A stretch of DNA of 64,000 nucleotides from JAWLHA01 sp041690535 (GTDB taxonomy: Bacteria; Pseudomonadota; Gammaproteobacteria; Thiohalomonadales; Thiohalomonadaceae): positions 3,435 through 67,434 of the forward strand of contig JAWLHA010000020.1 of assembly GCA_041690535.1 (NCBI GenBank), in the 5' to 3' direction. Under the pieces are notes generated by a model. That model was not told where the DNA came from. It was given only the letters and a program-made list of their open reading frames with translations, and made no database searches. Position 1 is the first letter of the stretch. Every line of letters starts with the position of its first letter. The translations under genes and the position numbers were made by a program. Below are positions 51,371-59,156 of this stretch, one piece after another.

Positions 51371-52561
51371 ATGCAGCAGGATGATTGGCAGGAATTCGGA
51401 TTCGAAACGCGGGCCGTACGGGCGGGTCAGGTAAGGACCGGGGAGGGGGAGCAGTCGGAACCCATCTTCCCCACCTCCAGCTTCACCTTCGAAAGTGCCG
51501 CTCAGGCCGCGGCGCGCTTTTCGGGCGAGGAGCCCGGCAACATCTACTCCCGCTTTACCAACCCGACGGTGCGCACCTTTGAGCAGCGCCTCGCCGCCCT
51601 GGAAGGGGGGGAGCGTTGTGTGGCCACCAGCTCCGGCATGGCCGCCATTCTCTCCACCTGCATGGGGCTGCTGAAAGCGGGCGATCACATCGTCTCGTCC
51701 CGGGCCGTGTTCGGCACCACCTCGGTGCTGTTCAACAACTACATGGCCAGGTTCGGGGTCCAAACCACCTTTGTGCCGCTCACCGATCTGGCGGCATGGG
51801 CGCAGGCGATCCGCCCCGAAACCCGCCTGCTTTTCCTCGAGACTCCGTCCAATCCCCTGACGGAGGTGGCTGACATTGCCGCTCTGGCGGATCTCGCCCA
51901 CGCCCACAATTGTCTGCTGGTGGTGGACAACTGCTTCTGTACCCCCGCCTTGCAGCAGCCACTGAGGTTTGGGGCCGACATCGTCATCCATTCCGCAACC
52001 AAGTACATCGATGGGCAGGGGCGCTGCATCGGCGGGGCGGTGGTGGGTTCGGAGGCGGTGGTGGGGGGTGATGTGTACGGCTTTCTGCGCACCGCCGGCC
52101 CGACCATGAGCCCGTTCAACGCCTGGGTGTTCCTCAAGGGGCTGGAAACCCTCAAGCTGCGGATGGACGCCCACAGCGCCAGCGCCCTGGAGGTCGCCCG
52201 CTGGCTGGAGGGGCAGCCGGGGGTGCGCCGGGTGCACTATCCGGGGCTCGCCTCCCATCCGCAACATGAACTGGCCGGGCGGCAGCAGCGGGCCTACGGG
52301 GGCATCGTGTCATTCGAGATTGAGGGCGGTCGGGAAGAGGCGTGGCGTTTTATCGATGCGACCCGACTGCTCTCGATCACGGCCAATCTGGGTGATGCCA
52401 AGAGCACCATCACCCACCCGGCGACCACTACCCACGGGCGCTTGTCGCAGGAGCAGCGCGCCGCCGCCGGGATCACCGACGGGTTCATCAGGGTAGCGGT
52501 CGGTCTGGAGGATGTAAACGACATCATAATGGACCTCGACCGTGGTCTAACTGCCAAGTGA
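51371..52561 (+). CDS. metZ: O-succinylhomoserine sulfhydrylase
   Basis: PLP enzyme making homocysteine directly from O-succinylhomoserine and sulfide for methionine synthesis. The 396-residue Cys/Met-metabolism-family protein has the PLP lysine K211 in HSATKYIDGQGRC, GMAAIL near 89-94 and the N-terminal FETRAVRAGQ. Length and the purF-metZ order match Pseudomonas metZ. The ATG at 51371 gives the normal N-terminus. Expression is probably controlled by SAM through the upstream riboswitch. Confidence 0.94.
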   Translation: MQQDDWQEFGFETRAVRAGQVRTGEGEQSEPIFPTSSFTFESAAQAAARFSGEEPGNIYSRFTNPTVRTFEQRLAALEGGERCVATSSGMAAILSTCMGLLKAGDHIVSSRAVFGTTSVLFNNYMARFGVQTTFVPLTDLAAWAQAIRPETRLLFLETPSNPLTEVADIAALADLAHAHNCLLVVDNCFCTPALQQPLRFGADIVIHSATKYIDGQGRCIGGAVVGSEAVVGGDVYGFLRTAGPTMSPFNAWVFLKGLETLKLRMDAHSASALEVARWLEGQPGVRRVHYPGLASHPQHELAGRQQRAYGGIVSFEIEGGREEAWRFIDATRLLSITANLGDAKSTITHPATTTHGRLSQEQRAAAGITDGFIRVAVGLEDVNDIIMDLDRGLTAK

Positions 52562-52634
52562 CAGGGTAAATGCATACTGACGTCATGGCCGTGCTGTGCG
52601 CGGTGTAAGTCCTTGAAAGGATGCCTTTACCCTG
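52562..52634. mobile_element. RptA copy 5: 73-bp deletion form after metZ
   Basis: Left end CAGGGTAAATGCATACTGAC (52562-52581), shoulder GTCATGGCCGTGCTGTG and inner arm GTGTAAGTCCTTGAAAGG are followed at once by the right end ATGCCTTTACCCTG (ends 52634), so the core and right half are lost. Flanks TGCCAAGTGA (52552-52561) and CATCAAGTGA (52635-52644) agree at 7 of 10 positions. If this is a duplication, the metZ stop codon TGA lies within it, meaning the insertion occurred at the gene end. Confidence 0.8.
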
Positions 52635-52735
52635 CATCAAGTGATTGCAGTTGGGCGGTTCGGCCTTCACTTCAGGCCGGGGTACGGTCGCGCCTTCGCC
52701 CTGAAGGGCGGGGTCTCAAATCAGCAAGGAAAGGG

Positions 52736-53038
52736 ATGAAACGGGTTCATGCGGCACCCACCCTGTTCGAGGCGGTTTACATCCGCAGTCTTCTGGAGGG
52801 GGAGGGGATCGACTGTGTCCTGCGGAATGAGTATCTATCCGGGGCGGCAGGAGAGCTGCCGCCCACGGAATGCTGGCCCGAAGTGTGGGTAGTCGCCGAC
52901 GCGGAGGCGGCGCGCGCCACCGAGGTGATCGCCTCTGCGCGGGCGGACGCAGCTCCTCCGTGGCAATGTGCGAACTGTGGCGAGGTCAACGAGGGGCAGT
53001 TTGGGGTATGCTGGCGCTGTCGCGCCTCGCGCCCCTGA
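52736..53038 (+). CDS. DUF2007-domain protein with C-terminal RanBP2-type zinc finger
   Basis: Small soluble protein of 100 residues. The N-terminal part (about 3-66, VHAAPTLFEAVYIRSLLEGEGIDCVLRNEY) is a DUF2007 domain, a ferredoxin-like fold of unknown role related to PII-type signal proteins. A four-cysteine finger, C78, C81, C92 and C95 (WQCANCGEV and CWRC), resembles RanBP2 zinc ribbons. The ATG at 52736 has GGAAAGGG directly upstream. It precedes an unrelated PfpI-like gene by 21 bases. Confidence 0.8.
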   Translation: MKRVHAAPTLFEAVYIRSLLEGEGIDCVLRNEYLSGAAGELPPTECWPEVWVVADAEAARATEVIASARADAAPPWQCANCGEVNEGQFGVCWRCRASRP

Positions 53039-53059
53039 CTGGCTTCACAAGGATGCCAC

Positions 53060-53968
53060 ATGAGCAGAACGACGATCCTGATGCCGCTGCCCGCGGCGGC
53101 CTTTGCTCCCGCCCAGGTGGCCATCGTCTGGCAAGTGCTACGGGAGGCTGGACACCAGGTGGTGTTCGCAACTCCCGAAGGGCGAGTCCCCGCAGGGGAC
53201 CCGGCGTTGTTGAGTGGCGAAGGACTCGAGCCTTGGTCTTGCTGGAGGCCGTTGCGCAAGTTCAAGTTACTCGGTCTTCTGCTGCGCTGTAATGCAAGGG
53301 TTCGGGCGGCGTACCAGGCGCTCTCGGCCGATCCCGGTTTTCTTCAACCGTTGCGCCTCGGCGAGTTGGAGGTTGCCGATTTCGACGCCCTGGTGCTTAC
53401 CGGAGGCGAAGGGGCGGAGGCGAGTTTCGCCGAGGAGAACCCGCTGTTGCTCGCCTTGGTCGCCGATTTCTTCGACACCGCTGGCGACCCCGGCCGCAAC
53501 AAGGTCGTGGGCGCCATCGGCAGAGGGGTGATCATTGCGGCGCGAAGCACCTCCCGCCAACGCGGGGGCTCGGCCCTTTTGGGCCGCAAGACTGCTGTCC
53601 TGCCGCCGCGCTTCGAGCGATTGGGAAGGCTGCTCCGGGCCTACCGCGCGCGGTTCGGAAGCCCCGACCAACGACTGCCCCCTCAGGGGAAGGCGAAGAG
53701 TGCCTACCCCAACGCCGAGGCGGAGCTGAAGGCGTTGCTTGCCAAGCCCTCTGATCTCGTCGCCGTGCCGAAGGGGGAGCCCTGGCATTTTCGCAAGACC
53801 AGCGGGATGTTTCACGACCGCCCGGGGGACTCCCGCGCGGCCTGGGTGATTCGCGACGGCAACTATCTGTCGGCGCGCTGGACGGGGGATGCCTACACCT
53901 TTGCTCGCCGCTTCGTGGCGCTGCTCGGGGAGAGGCGGGAGCGGGAGACCACTGCGCGGGCGAGTTGA
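53060..53968 (+). CDS. DJ-1/PfpI-like protein with the nucleophile cysteine replaced
   Basis: A 302-residue protein with the DJ-1/PfpI glutamine-amidotransferase-like fold: TTILMPLPAAAFAPAQVAIVW, ADFDALVLTGGEG and a C-terminal AAWVIRDGNYLSARWTGDAY. At the nucleophile elbow, where relatives have AICHG, this protein reads GAIGRGVIIAARS, with G154 and R155 in place of Cys-His. Classical cysteine chemistry is therefore unlikely. It is longer than typical family members. It ends one base before the glycerate kinase ATG, so the two are probably cotranscribed. Confidence 0.78.
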   Translation: MSRTTILMPLPAAAFAPAQVAIVWQVLREAGHQVVFATPEGRVPAGDPALLSGEGLEPWSCWRPLRKFKLLGLLLRCNARVRAAYQALSADPGFLQPLRLGELEVADFDALVLTGGEGAEASFAEENPLLLALVADFFDTAGDPGRNKVVGAIGRGVIIAARSTSRQRGGSALLGRKTAVLPPRFERLGRLLRAYRARFGSPDQRLPPQGKAKSAYPNAEAELKALLAKPSDLVAVPKGEPWHFRKTSGMFHDRPGDSRAAWVIRDGNYLSARWTGDAYTFARRFVALLGERRERETTARAS

Positions 53969-53969
53969 C

Positions 53970-55223
53970 ATGGACGGATGGTCACCCCTCAGCAGGCACG
54001 AGGAGTCTCGCCGGCTGCTGTTGGACCTCTACCGTGAAGCCCTGAACAGGGTGGAGGGGAGGGCGGCGGTGGCGCAGGCGTTGCGCCGTCATGCCCTCGA
54101 ACCGCCGGTCCACGCCATTGCCTTGGGGAAGGCCGGGGCTGCGATGATGGCGGGGGCGCTCCTGGGGCTTGGAGAAGGGATCGTGCGGGGACTGGTGCTG
54201 ACGAGGCATGGTCACGGTGCCCCTTTGCCGCCGCGAATCGAGTGCCTCGAGGGGGGACACCCCATTCCCGACGCCTCCAGCCTGGCCGCGGGTCGGCGGC
54301 TGCTGATGTTCATCGAGGAGATCCCACCGGATGCGCGTGTGCTATTTCTCCTCTCTGGCGGGGCCTCCGCCATTGCCGAGGCGCTGCCGGAGGGGGTGGA
54401 CCTGGAAGCGCTGGGGAGGATCAGTGGCTGGCTCCTCGCCTCGGGTCATGACATCGGCCAGATGAACCGCGTCAGGAAGGGGCTCTCCCTCATCAAGGGG
54501 GGCCGCTTGGCGCAACGGCTCGCCGGTCGGGCGACCCTCAACCTGATCATCTCCGATGTACCGGGCGACGACCCCAAGGTCATTGGTTCCGGTCCCCTGA
54601 TTCCCCACGCGGCTTCGGATTTGATCCCGCCTGAGCTTCCGGCGTGGGCGCAGCCCCTGATCGGGAGGGCACCAGCGCCGCCGCCCGTGGATGCCCCCTT
54701 CTTCTCGGCGATCCGCACCGAGATCATCGCCTCCAACGCCGACGCGCGGCACGCGGTCGCCCAGGCGGCGAAGGCCCGCGGCATGCCGGTACGTGCTGTG
54801 CCGGAGCCCGCCTTCGAGGGTGATGCGGTGGCGTTGGGTCGGGCCTTCGTTCGCAGACTGCGGCAGGGGCCCCCCGGCCTTTATGTGTGGGGCGGGGAGA
54901 GCACATCGCGGCTTCCCCCCGAGCCGGGTCGCGGGGGGCGGTGCCAAAGCATGGCCCTGGCCGCGGCGATGGAGCTGGAGGGGGAGGACAATCTCCTCTT
55001 CCTGGCGGCAGGCACCGACGGCAGCGATGGGCCCACCGAAGACGCCGGTGCCGTGGTGGACGGGGGCACGGTGGCCAGGGGCCGTAAGGAGGGGCTCGAC
55101 CCCAGCGATCACCTCCACCGGGCTGATGCGGGCACCTTCCTGGAGGCGAGCGGCGATCTCGTCCAGACCGGACCCACCGGGACCAATGTAATGGACCTCG
55201 TCATCGCGCTGCGTATGGCGTGA
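53970..55223 (+). CDS. Glycerate 2-kinase, DUF4147/MOFRL type
   Basis: Phosphorylates glycerate for entry into glycolysis. The 417-residue protein has the N-terminal DUF4147 region (AIALGKAGAAMMAGAL, LSGGASAIAEALPEGVDL, NLIISDVPGDDP) and the C-terminal MOFRL domain (LYVWGGESTSRLPP, FLAAGTDGSDGPTEDAGAVV). The ATG at 53970 follows the preceding stop immediately. Right after its stop is a lone right end of an RptA element. Confidence 0.9.
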   Translation: MDGWSPLSRHEESRRLLLDLYREALNRVEGRAAVAQALRRHALEPPVHAIALGKAGAAMMAGALLGLGEGIVRGLVLTRHGHGAPLPPRIECLEGGHPIPDASSLAAGRRLLMFIEEIPPDARVLFLLSGGASAIAEALPEGVDLEALGRISGWLLASGHDIGQMNRVRKGLSLIKGGRLAQRLAGRATLNLIISDVPGDDPKVIGSGPLIPHAASDLIPPELPAWAQPLIGRAPAPPPVDAPFFSAIRTEIIASNADARHAVAQAAKARGMPVRAVPEPAFEGDAVALGRAFVRRLRQGPPGLYVWGGESTSRLPPEPGRGGRCQSMALAAAMELEGEDNLLFLAAGTDGSDGPTEDAGAVVDGGTVARGRKEGLDPSDHLHRADAGTFLEASGDLVQTGPTGTNVMDLVIALRMA

Positions 55224-55255
55224 GATCGCTCTTGGGTAAGTATGCGTTTACCCTG
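55224..55255. repeat. RptA copy 8: solitary right end
   Basis: GATCGCTCTTGGGTAAGTAT followed by GCGTTTACCCTG is an exact match to the right shoulder and outer end of full RptA elements, with no left half. It begins at the base after the glycerate kinase stop codon, so the gene end and repeat end coincide. Confidence 0.8.
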
Positions 55256-55307
55256 CGAGCGAGCACGGCCGTTTCATCCTGCCGAGTCTCGCCTGTAGAA
55301 TACCTCC

Positions 55308-56108
55308 ATGAGCGAGAACCTGTTTGATCAAGCCTACGCCTGTCTCATGGCGGCGAGCCCGGAGGATAAGGTCCGCCTCACCGAATCCGCGGCGGCCGCT
55401 TGGCGGAGCGGCCAACTGGAGTGCGAAGGGGGGCCGGCCGTGGAGGCGGTGGAACGGCCCGGTTTGCCGACGAGCCTTCGGCTGGTGCGCCCCCGGGAGC
55501 TGCCCGCGCGTCGGCCCAACACCCCCGAGGGGCGGGCCGTGCTCTACCACGCCCTGACCCATATCGAATTCAATGCCATCAACCTCGGTTGGGATGCGGT
55601 CTACCGTTTCCGCGACATGCCGCGGGCCTACTACGACGACTGGGTGCGGGTGGCGGATGAGGAGGCATACCATTTCCGCCTCTTGCGGTCGCACCTGCAG
55701 ACGCTCGGTCACGATTACGGTGACTTTCCAGGTCACAACGGGTTATGGGAGATGGCACGCAAGACCGCGCATGATGCCCTGGCGCGCATGGCCCTGGTGC
55801 CGCGCTGCCTGGAGGCGCGCGGTCTGGATGTGAACCCGGGGATCAAGGCGAAACTGCTCGAATGCGGAGATGCGGAGGGAGCCGCTCTGCTCGACATCAT
55901 CCTTCATGATGAAATCGGCCATGTGGCCATCGGAAACCGTTGGTTCTACCATCTCTGTGAACGACGCGGCCTGTCGCCTGAACCGACCTACCGCGCGCTG
56001 ATTCAGGAGTATATGCAGGGTCCGCTCAGGGGACCTTTTCACATCGAGGCACGCCGCGCTGCGGGGTTCAGCGAGGCGGAGCTGGCCTATTTGCAAGGGG
56101 TTGGATAG
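55308..56108 (+). CDS. DUF455 family ferritin-like protein
   Basis: A 266-residue DUF455 protein, a ferritin-like four-helix fold distantly related to the tRNA hydroxylase MiaE. Candidate di-metal ligands are visible in ALTHIEFNAINLGWD (near 84-98), DEEAYHFRLL (near 117-126) and LHDEIGHVAIGNRWF (near 200-214), the spaced E-x2-H pattern of diiron enzymes. No signal peptide. Its reaction is not established. The next gene starts 7 bases later on the same strand. Confidence 0.82.
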   Translation: MSENLFDQAYACLMAASPEDKVRLTESAAAAWRSGQLECEGGPAVEAVERPGLPTSLRLVRPRELPARRPNTPEGRAVLYHALTHIEFNAINLGWDAVYRFRDMPRAYYDDWVRVADEEAYHFRLLRSHLQTLGHDYGDFPGHNGLWEMARKTAHDALARMALVPRCLEARGLDVNPGIKAKLLECGDAEGAALLDIILHDEIGHVAIGNRWFYHLCERRGLSPEPTYRALIQEYMQGPLRGPFHIEARRAAGFSEAELAYLQGVG

Positions 56109-56115
56109 GGGGATC

Positions 56116-56817
56116 ATGTTGGTCAAACCGTTCGTGGCATTTCTCGTTCTCGTGGGCACAGGCATTGCGGCCTCCGCTGGTGCCGAAGAGGCTTCCATGC
56201 TTCTCTATCAGGTACAGGAACCCGGCCTGGAGCCCTACGCTTCGCGTGTGATCGTGACCCGGCAGTACCTGCGTATGGATGATGGTGGCGGGGAGGGGGA
56301 CTTCGTGCTCTTCGATCGGGCCAAGCGCAATATCTTCAGTGTGAATCACGATGACCGGACGGTCTTCGCGATCCCGGCTCGTCCTGTAGAGATTGACCCG
56401 CCCATGGCCCTGGAACGCCGAGCGGAGAACATCCCGGCCAACGGGGGAATGCCCGAGGTGGCGGGACAGAAACCGAAACACCACCGTCTTCTTGTGAACG
56501 GAGGTGAGTGTTACAACGTGGTGACCGTTTCGGGGGTACTCACCGATGCGGTGGTTGCGCTCGGTGAGTTCCGCGAGGTTCTGGCCGGGGAGCATGCCCG
56601 TATCCTGCCGCATGTCCCTGCAGATATGCAGCTACCGTGCGACCTCGCACTGAACACCTTTGCACCCAAGTGGCAACTGGAGTATGGGTTGCCCATTCAG
56701 GAGTGGGACTCGAGCGGAAAGGGGCAGGCATTGCTTGATTTCGACCCCGAATTCGAAGCTGAAGAGTCGCTGTTCCGCCTTCCCGGCGGCTATCGGCACT
56801 ACGGTACCGGCGAGTGA
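56116..56817 (+). CDS. Secreted hypothetical protein
   Basis: A 233-residue protein with a clear signal peptide (about 1-23, FVAFLVLVGTGIAASAGA). The mature part has beta-rich phrases (RVIVTRQYLRMDDGGGEGDF, VLFDRAKRNIFSVNHDDRTV) resembling uncharacterised periplasmic proteins that hold a lipoprotein-like beta sheet. I do not recognise a named family. The ATG at 56116 has AGGGGG upstream; a TTG at 56101 would only add five residues. It may share a transcript with the DUF455 gene. Confidence 0.7.
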   Translation: MLVKPFVAFLVLVGTGIAASAGAEEASMLLYQVQEPGLEPYASRVIVTRQYLRMDDGGGEGDFVLFDRAKRNIFSVNHDDRTVFAIPARPVEIDPPMALERRAENIPANGGMPEVAGQKPKHHRLLVNGGECYNVVTVSGVLTDAVVALGEFREVLAGEHARILPHVPADMQLPCDLALNTFAPKWQLEYGLPIQEWDSSGKGQALLDFDPEFEAEESLFRLPGGYRHYGTGE

Positions 56818-56889
56818 TGCCCCGAGCTGGCGACATTTGGCGGCCGAGCGCAGGGGTGATTTCTAGTGTGTCTCGGAGGCACTCACTTC

Positions 56890-57050
56890 CAGGGTGAACG
56901 CAGGCTAACGTCATGGCCGTGCTGTGAGCGACGTAAGTCCTTGAAAGCAGGTACGCTGTAAATACGACCGACATGGATGTCGGGAGTGAAAATCATGCAG
57001 GAGCAAACATCTTTGACCCTGTATGCTCGACGGTCGCGTCCGCCACTTCG
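56890..57050. repeat. RptA copy 6: right end lost against lpxH
   Basis: Left end CAGGGTGAACGCAGGCTAAC (from 56890), shoulder GTCATGGCCGTGCTGTGAG and inner arm GACGTAAGTCCTTGAAAGCA are present. The core includes the extra segment shared with copy 1 (GACCGACATGGATGTCGGGA). Similarity fades near 57042, and the minus-strand lpxH gene ends at 57056, so the right half has been deleted. It fills most of the gap between the secreted-protein gene and lpxH. Confidence 0.75.
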
Positions 57051-57055
57051 CCGGG

Positions 57056-57787
57056 CTAGTCCTGCGTGGGCGCGATGGGAAATTCCGTGCAGCCTGCCCG
57101 GGTGCAGGCGAGGGCATGGCCCTCCCGGTACCAGTCGGCCAGCACGTGCCGTTCCCGCGGTGTCCCGTCGACCTCGCCATGGTGGGCGGCAGGTCGGTGG
57201 GTGTGGCCGTGGATCAGGAGCTCGGCCTGGTGGGTGCGGAAAGCCGCCTCCACCGCAGCCGCGTTCACGTCCATGATCCCCTGCGCCTTGCGGCTGATCT
57301 CCTCCTTGCTCTTGTCCCGCAACTGATGGGCGAGGGCAATGCGCTCTTCGGGGGATTTCTCCAGAAAATCGGCAATCCAGGCCGGATTGCGCAAGGTGCT
57401 GCGAAGTTGCTGATAGGGGAGATCGTCGGTGCAGAGGGTATCGCCATGCATGAGCACGGTGCGCCGGCCGTAGAGATCGATGACGTGGGGATCGGCGATC
57501 AACGTGCAGCCGGTCAACGCCTCGAAGCCCTCGCCGAGAAGGAAGTCGCGGTTGCCTCGCATGACATACACCGGCACGCCGCTTTCGGTGAGCTGCCTGA
57601 AACCCTCCAGGATCGGGCGGTGATCGGGCAGAATGAGGTCGTCACCGAGCCACGCCTCGAACAGATCGCCGAGGACGTAGAGGGCTTCGGCACCGCGGGC
57701 CTCACCGGCCAGGAAGCGGAGGAACAGCCGGTTGATCTCCGGCCGTTCTCCGGTGAGGTGCAGATCGGATATGAAGAGTGTTGACAC
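57056..57787 (-). CDS. lpxH: UDP-2,3-diacylglucosamine diphosphatase LpxH
   Basis: Manganese-dependent hydrolase that makes lipid X in lipid A synthesis; 243 residues. The calcineurin-type metal motifs are all present: FISDLHL, LGDLFEAWLGDD, RGNRDF, LMHGD and IHGHTHRP. The start is GTG at 57787 (STLFISDLH), two bases after the ppiB stop. Operon ppiA-ppiB-lpxH is read leftward; ppiB-lpxH adjacency is common in gammaproteobacteria. An RptA fragment touches its 3' end without altering the C-terminus visibly. Confidence 0.95.
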   Translation of the reverse strand: MSTLFISDLHLTGERPEINRLFLRFLAGEARGAEALYVLGDLFEAWLGDDLILPDHRPILEGFRQLTESGVPVYVMRGNRDFLLGEGFEALTGCTLIADPHVIDLYGRRTVLMHGDTLCTDDLPYQQLRSTLRNPAWIADFLEKSPEERIALAHQLRDKSKEEISRKAQGIMDVNAAAVEAAFRTHQAELLIHGHTHRPAAHHGEVDGTPRERHVLADWYREGHALACTRAGCTEFPIAPTQD

Positions 57788-57789
57788 GC

Positions 57790-58284
57790 TTACTCTTCGA
57801 TTTCCACGCTCTCGATCACCACCTCTTCCTTCGGCACGTCCTGGTGGAAGCCGTAGTTGCCGGTGGCCACCCCCTTGATCTTGTCCACCACCTCCATGCC
57901 GTCCACCACCTTGCCGAATACGCAGTAGCCCCACCCCTGGGCGTTGGGGGCGGTGTGGTTGAGGAAGTGATTGTCATTCACGTTGATGAAGAACTGGGCG
58001 GTGGCCGAGTGCGGATCCATGGTGCGGGCCATGGCGAGGGTGCCACGCTCGTTCTTCAGGCCGTTGTCGGCCTCGTTCTTGATGGGGGCATGGGTGGACT
58101 TCTCGCGCATGCCGGATTCCATGCCACCGCCCTGGATCATGAAACCGTTGATCACCCGGTGGAAGATGGTGCCGTTATAGAATCCCTCGCGGGCATAGGT
58201 CAGAAAGTTCTCCACGGTCACCGGCGCCTGGTCAGGGTACATCTCCAGGGTGATGGTGCCGTGGTTGGTGTTCAACTTAATCAC
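57790..58284 (-). CDS. ppiB: Cytoplasmic peptidyl-prolyl cis-trans isomerase B (cyclophilin)
   Basis: Cyclophilin-type prolyl isomerase of 164 residues with no signal peptide. Key active-site phrases are FHRVINGFMIQGG, MARTMDPHSATAQFFIN and YCVFGKVVDGMEVVD. It is the cytosolic type. Its start overlaps the stop of the upstream exported cyclophilin by four bases, and lpxH follows two bases after its stop. Confidence 0.95.
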   Translation of the reverse strand: MIKLNTNHGTITLEMYPDQAPVTVENFLTYAREGFYNGTIFHRVINGFMIQGGGMESGMREKSTHAPIKNEADNGLKNERGTLAMARTMDPHSATAQFFINVNDNHFLNHTAPNAQGWGYCVFGKVVDGMEVVDKIKGVATGNYGFHQDVPKEEVVIESVEIEE

Positions 58285-58892
58285 TGGTTCTCTCCTGCTT
58301 TCTTGGCGGGGGATTCGAGGGTGACCTTCTCGATGAGAACGGTCGTCTGCGGCACATCCGAGCGGAAGGGGCCGCCGGGGCCGGTCTTCACTTCCTTGAT
58401 CGCCTTGACCACATCCATGCCCTTGATCACGCGGCCAAACACGGCATAGCCCCAGGCGCGGGGCGTTTTTTCGCGGAAATCGAGGAAATCGTTGTTGGAA
58501 ACGTTGATGAAGAACTGCGCCGTGGCCGAGTGGGGATCGGACGTACGTGCCATGGCGACGCTGCCGACCGTGTTACGCAGCCCGTTGTCGGCCTCGTTCA
58601 CGACCGGAGGGCGGGTGGGCTTCTGTTCGTACTGGGGGGTGAAGCCGCCACCCTGGACCATGAAGCCGTCAATCACGCGGTGAAAAATGGTGCCGTTGTA
58701 AAAGCCGTCTCTCACGTACTGGAGGAAATTATCCACGGTTTTCGGCGCTTTTTCCGGGTAGAGTTCCAGCACGATCTCGCCCATGCTGGTCTGCATGCGC
58801 ACCCGGGGGGCACTCTCCTCCTCGGCCCAGGCGGTGCCAGTTACGGCGATGCTCAGCAGCAGCCCCGTGAGATACTTCAGAAGCGGTTTCAT
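58281..58892 (-). CDS. ppiA: Exported peptidyl-prolyl cis-trans isomerase A (cyclophilin)
   Basis: Periplasmic cyclophilin of 203 residues: signal peptide (KPLLKYLTGLLLSIAVTGTA, cleavage near AWA-EE), then the same fold as PpiB with FHRVIDGFMVQGG, MARTSDPHSATAQFFIN and YAVFGRVIKGMDVV. The ATG at 58892 is chosen because it gives a proper signal peptide and follows GGAGGGTGGG; the frame continues 13 codons upstream. Two cyclophilin genes in tandem, one exported and one cytosolic, suggest an old duplication. Confidence 0.93.
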   Translation of the reverse strand: MKPLLKYLTGLLLSIAVTGTAWAEEESAPRVRMQTSMGEIVLELYPEKAPKTVDNFLQYVRDGFYNGTIFHRVIDGFMVQGGGFTPQYEQKPTRPPVVNEADNGLRNTVGSVAMARTSDPHSATAQFFINVSNNDFLDFREKTPRAWGYAVFGRVIKGMDVVKAIKEVKTGPGGPFRSDVPQTTVLIEKVTLESPAKKAGENQ

Positions 58893-59044
58893 GCCCACCC
58901 TCCAAGATTGCGAGACGAAAGGGTCAATCATATAAGGTCCTGAGCGGGGGATAAACCCTGATCAGTTGGCCGCCGCCCGCGGCTCGCCCCCGCGTGGCAT
59001 GGGGGACTGACCGGTGTCTGTGGCTCAATCCCCGAGACGGCGTT

Positions 59045-59079
59045 GTAGCCCGGATTCCGCACCGCTTTACCCGAGCTAC
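59045..59079. repeat. Decayed GTAGCCCGGAT REP repeat before gltX
   Basis: GTAGCCCGGATTCCGCACCG (from 59045) ends in GAGCTAC (59073-59079), a one-sided, decayed copy of the palindrome at 26181-26221. It lies in the 264-bp divergent gap between ppiA and gltX, which otherwise shows no clear promoter. Confidence 0.5.
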
Positions 59080-59156
59080 CAGTGGAAAGTATTGATACGA
59101 AATACAGCCAGGGCGCCTTTGTGCGCTTTGGTCCTTTCCGCTACCATTTGCCGCCT

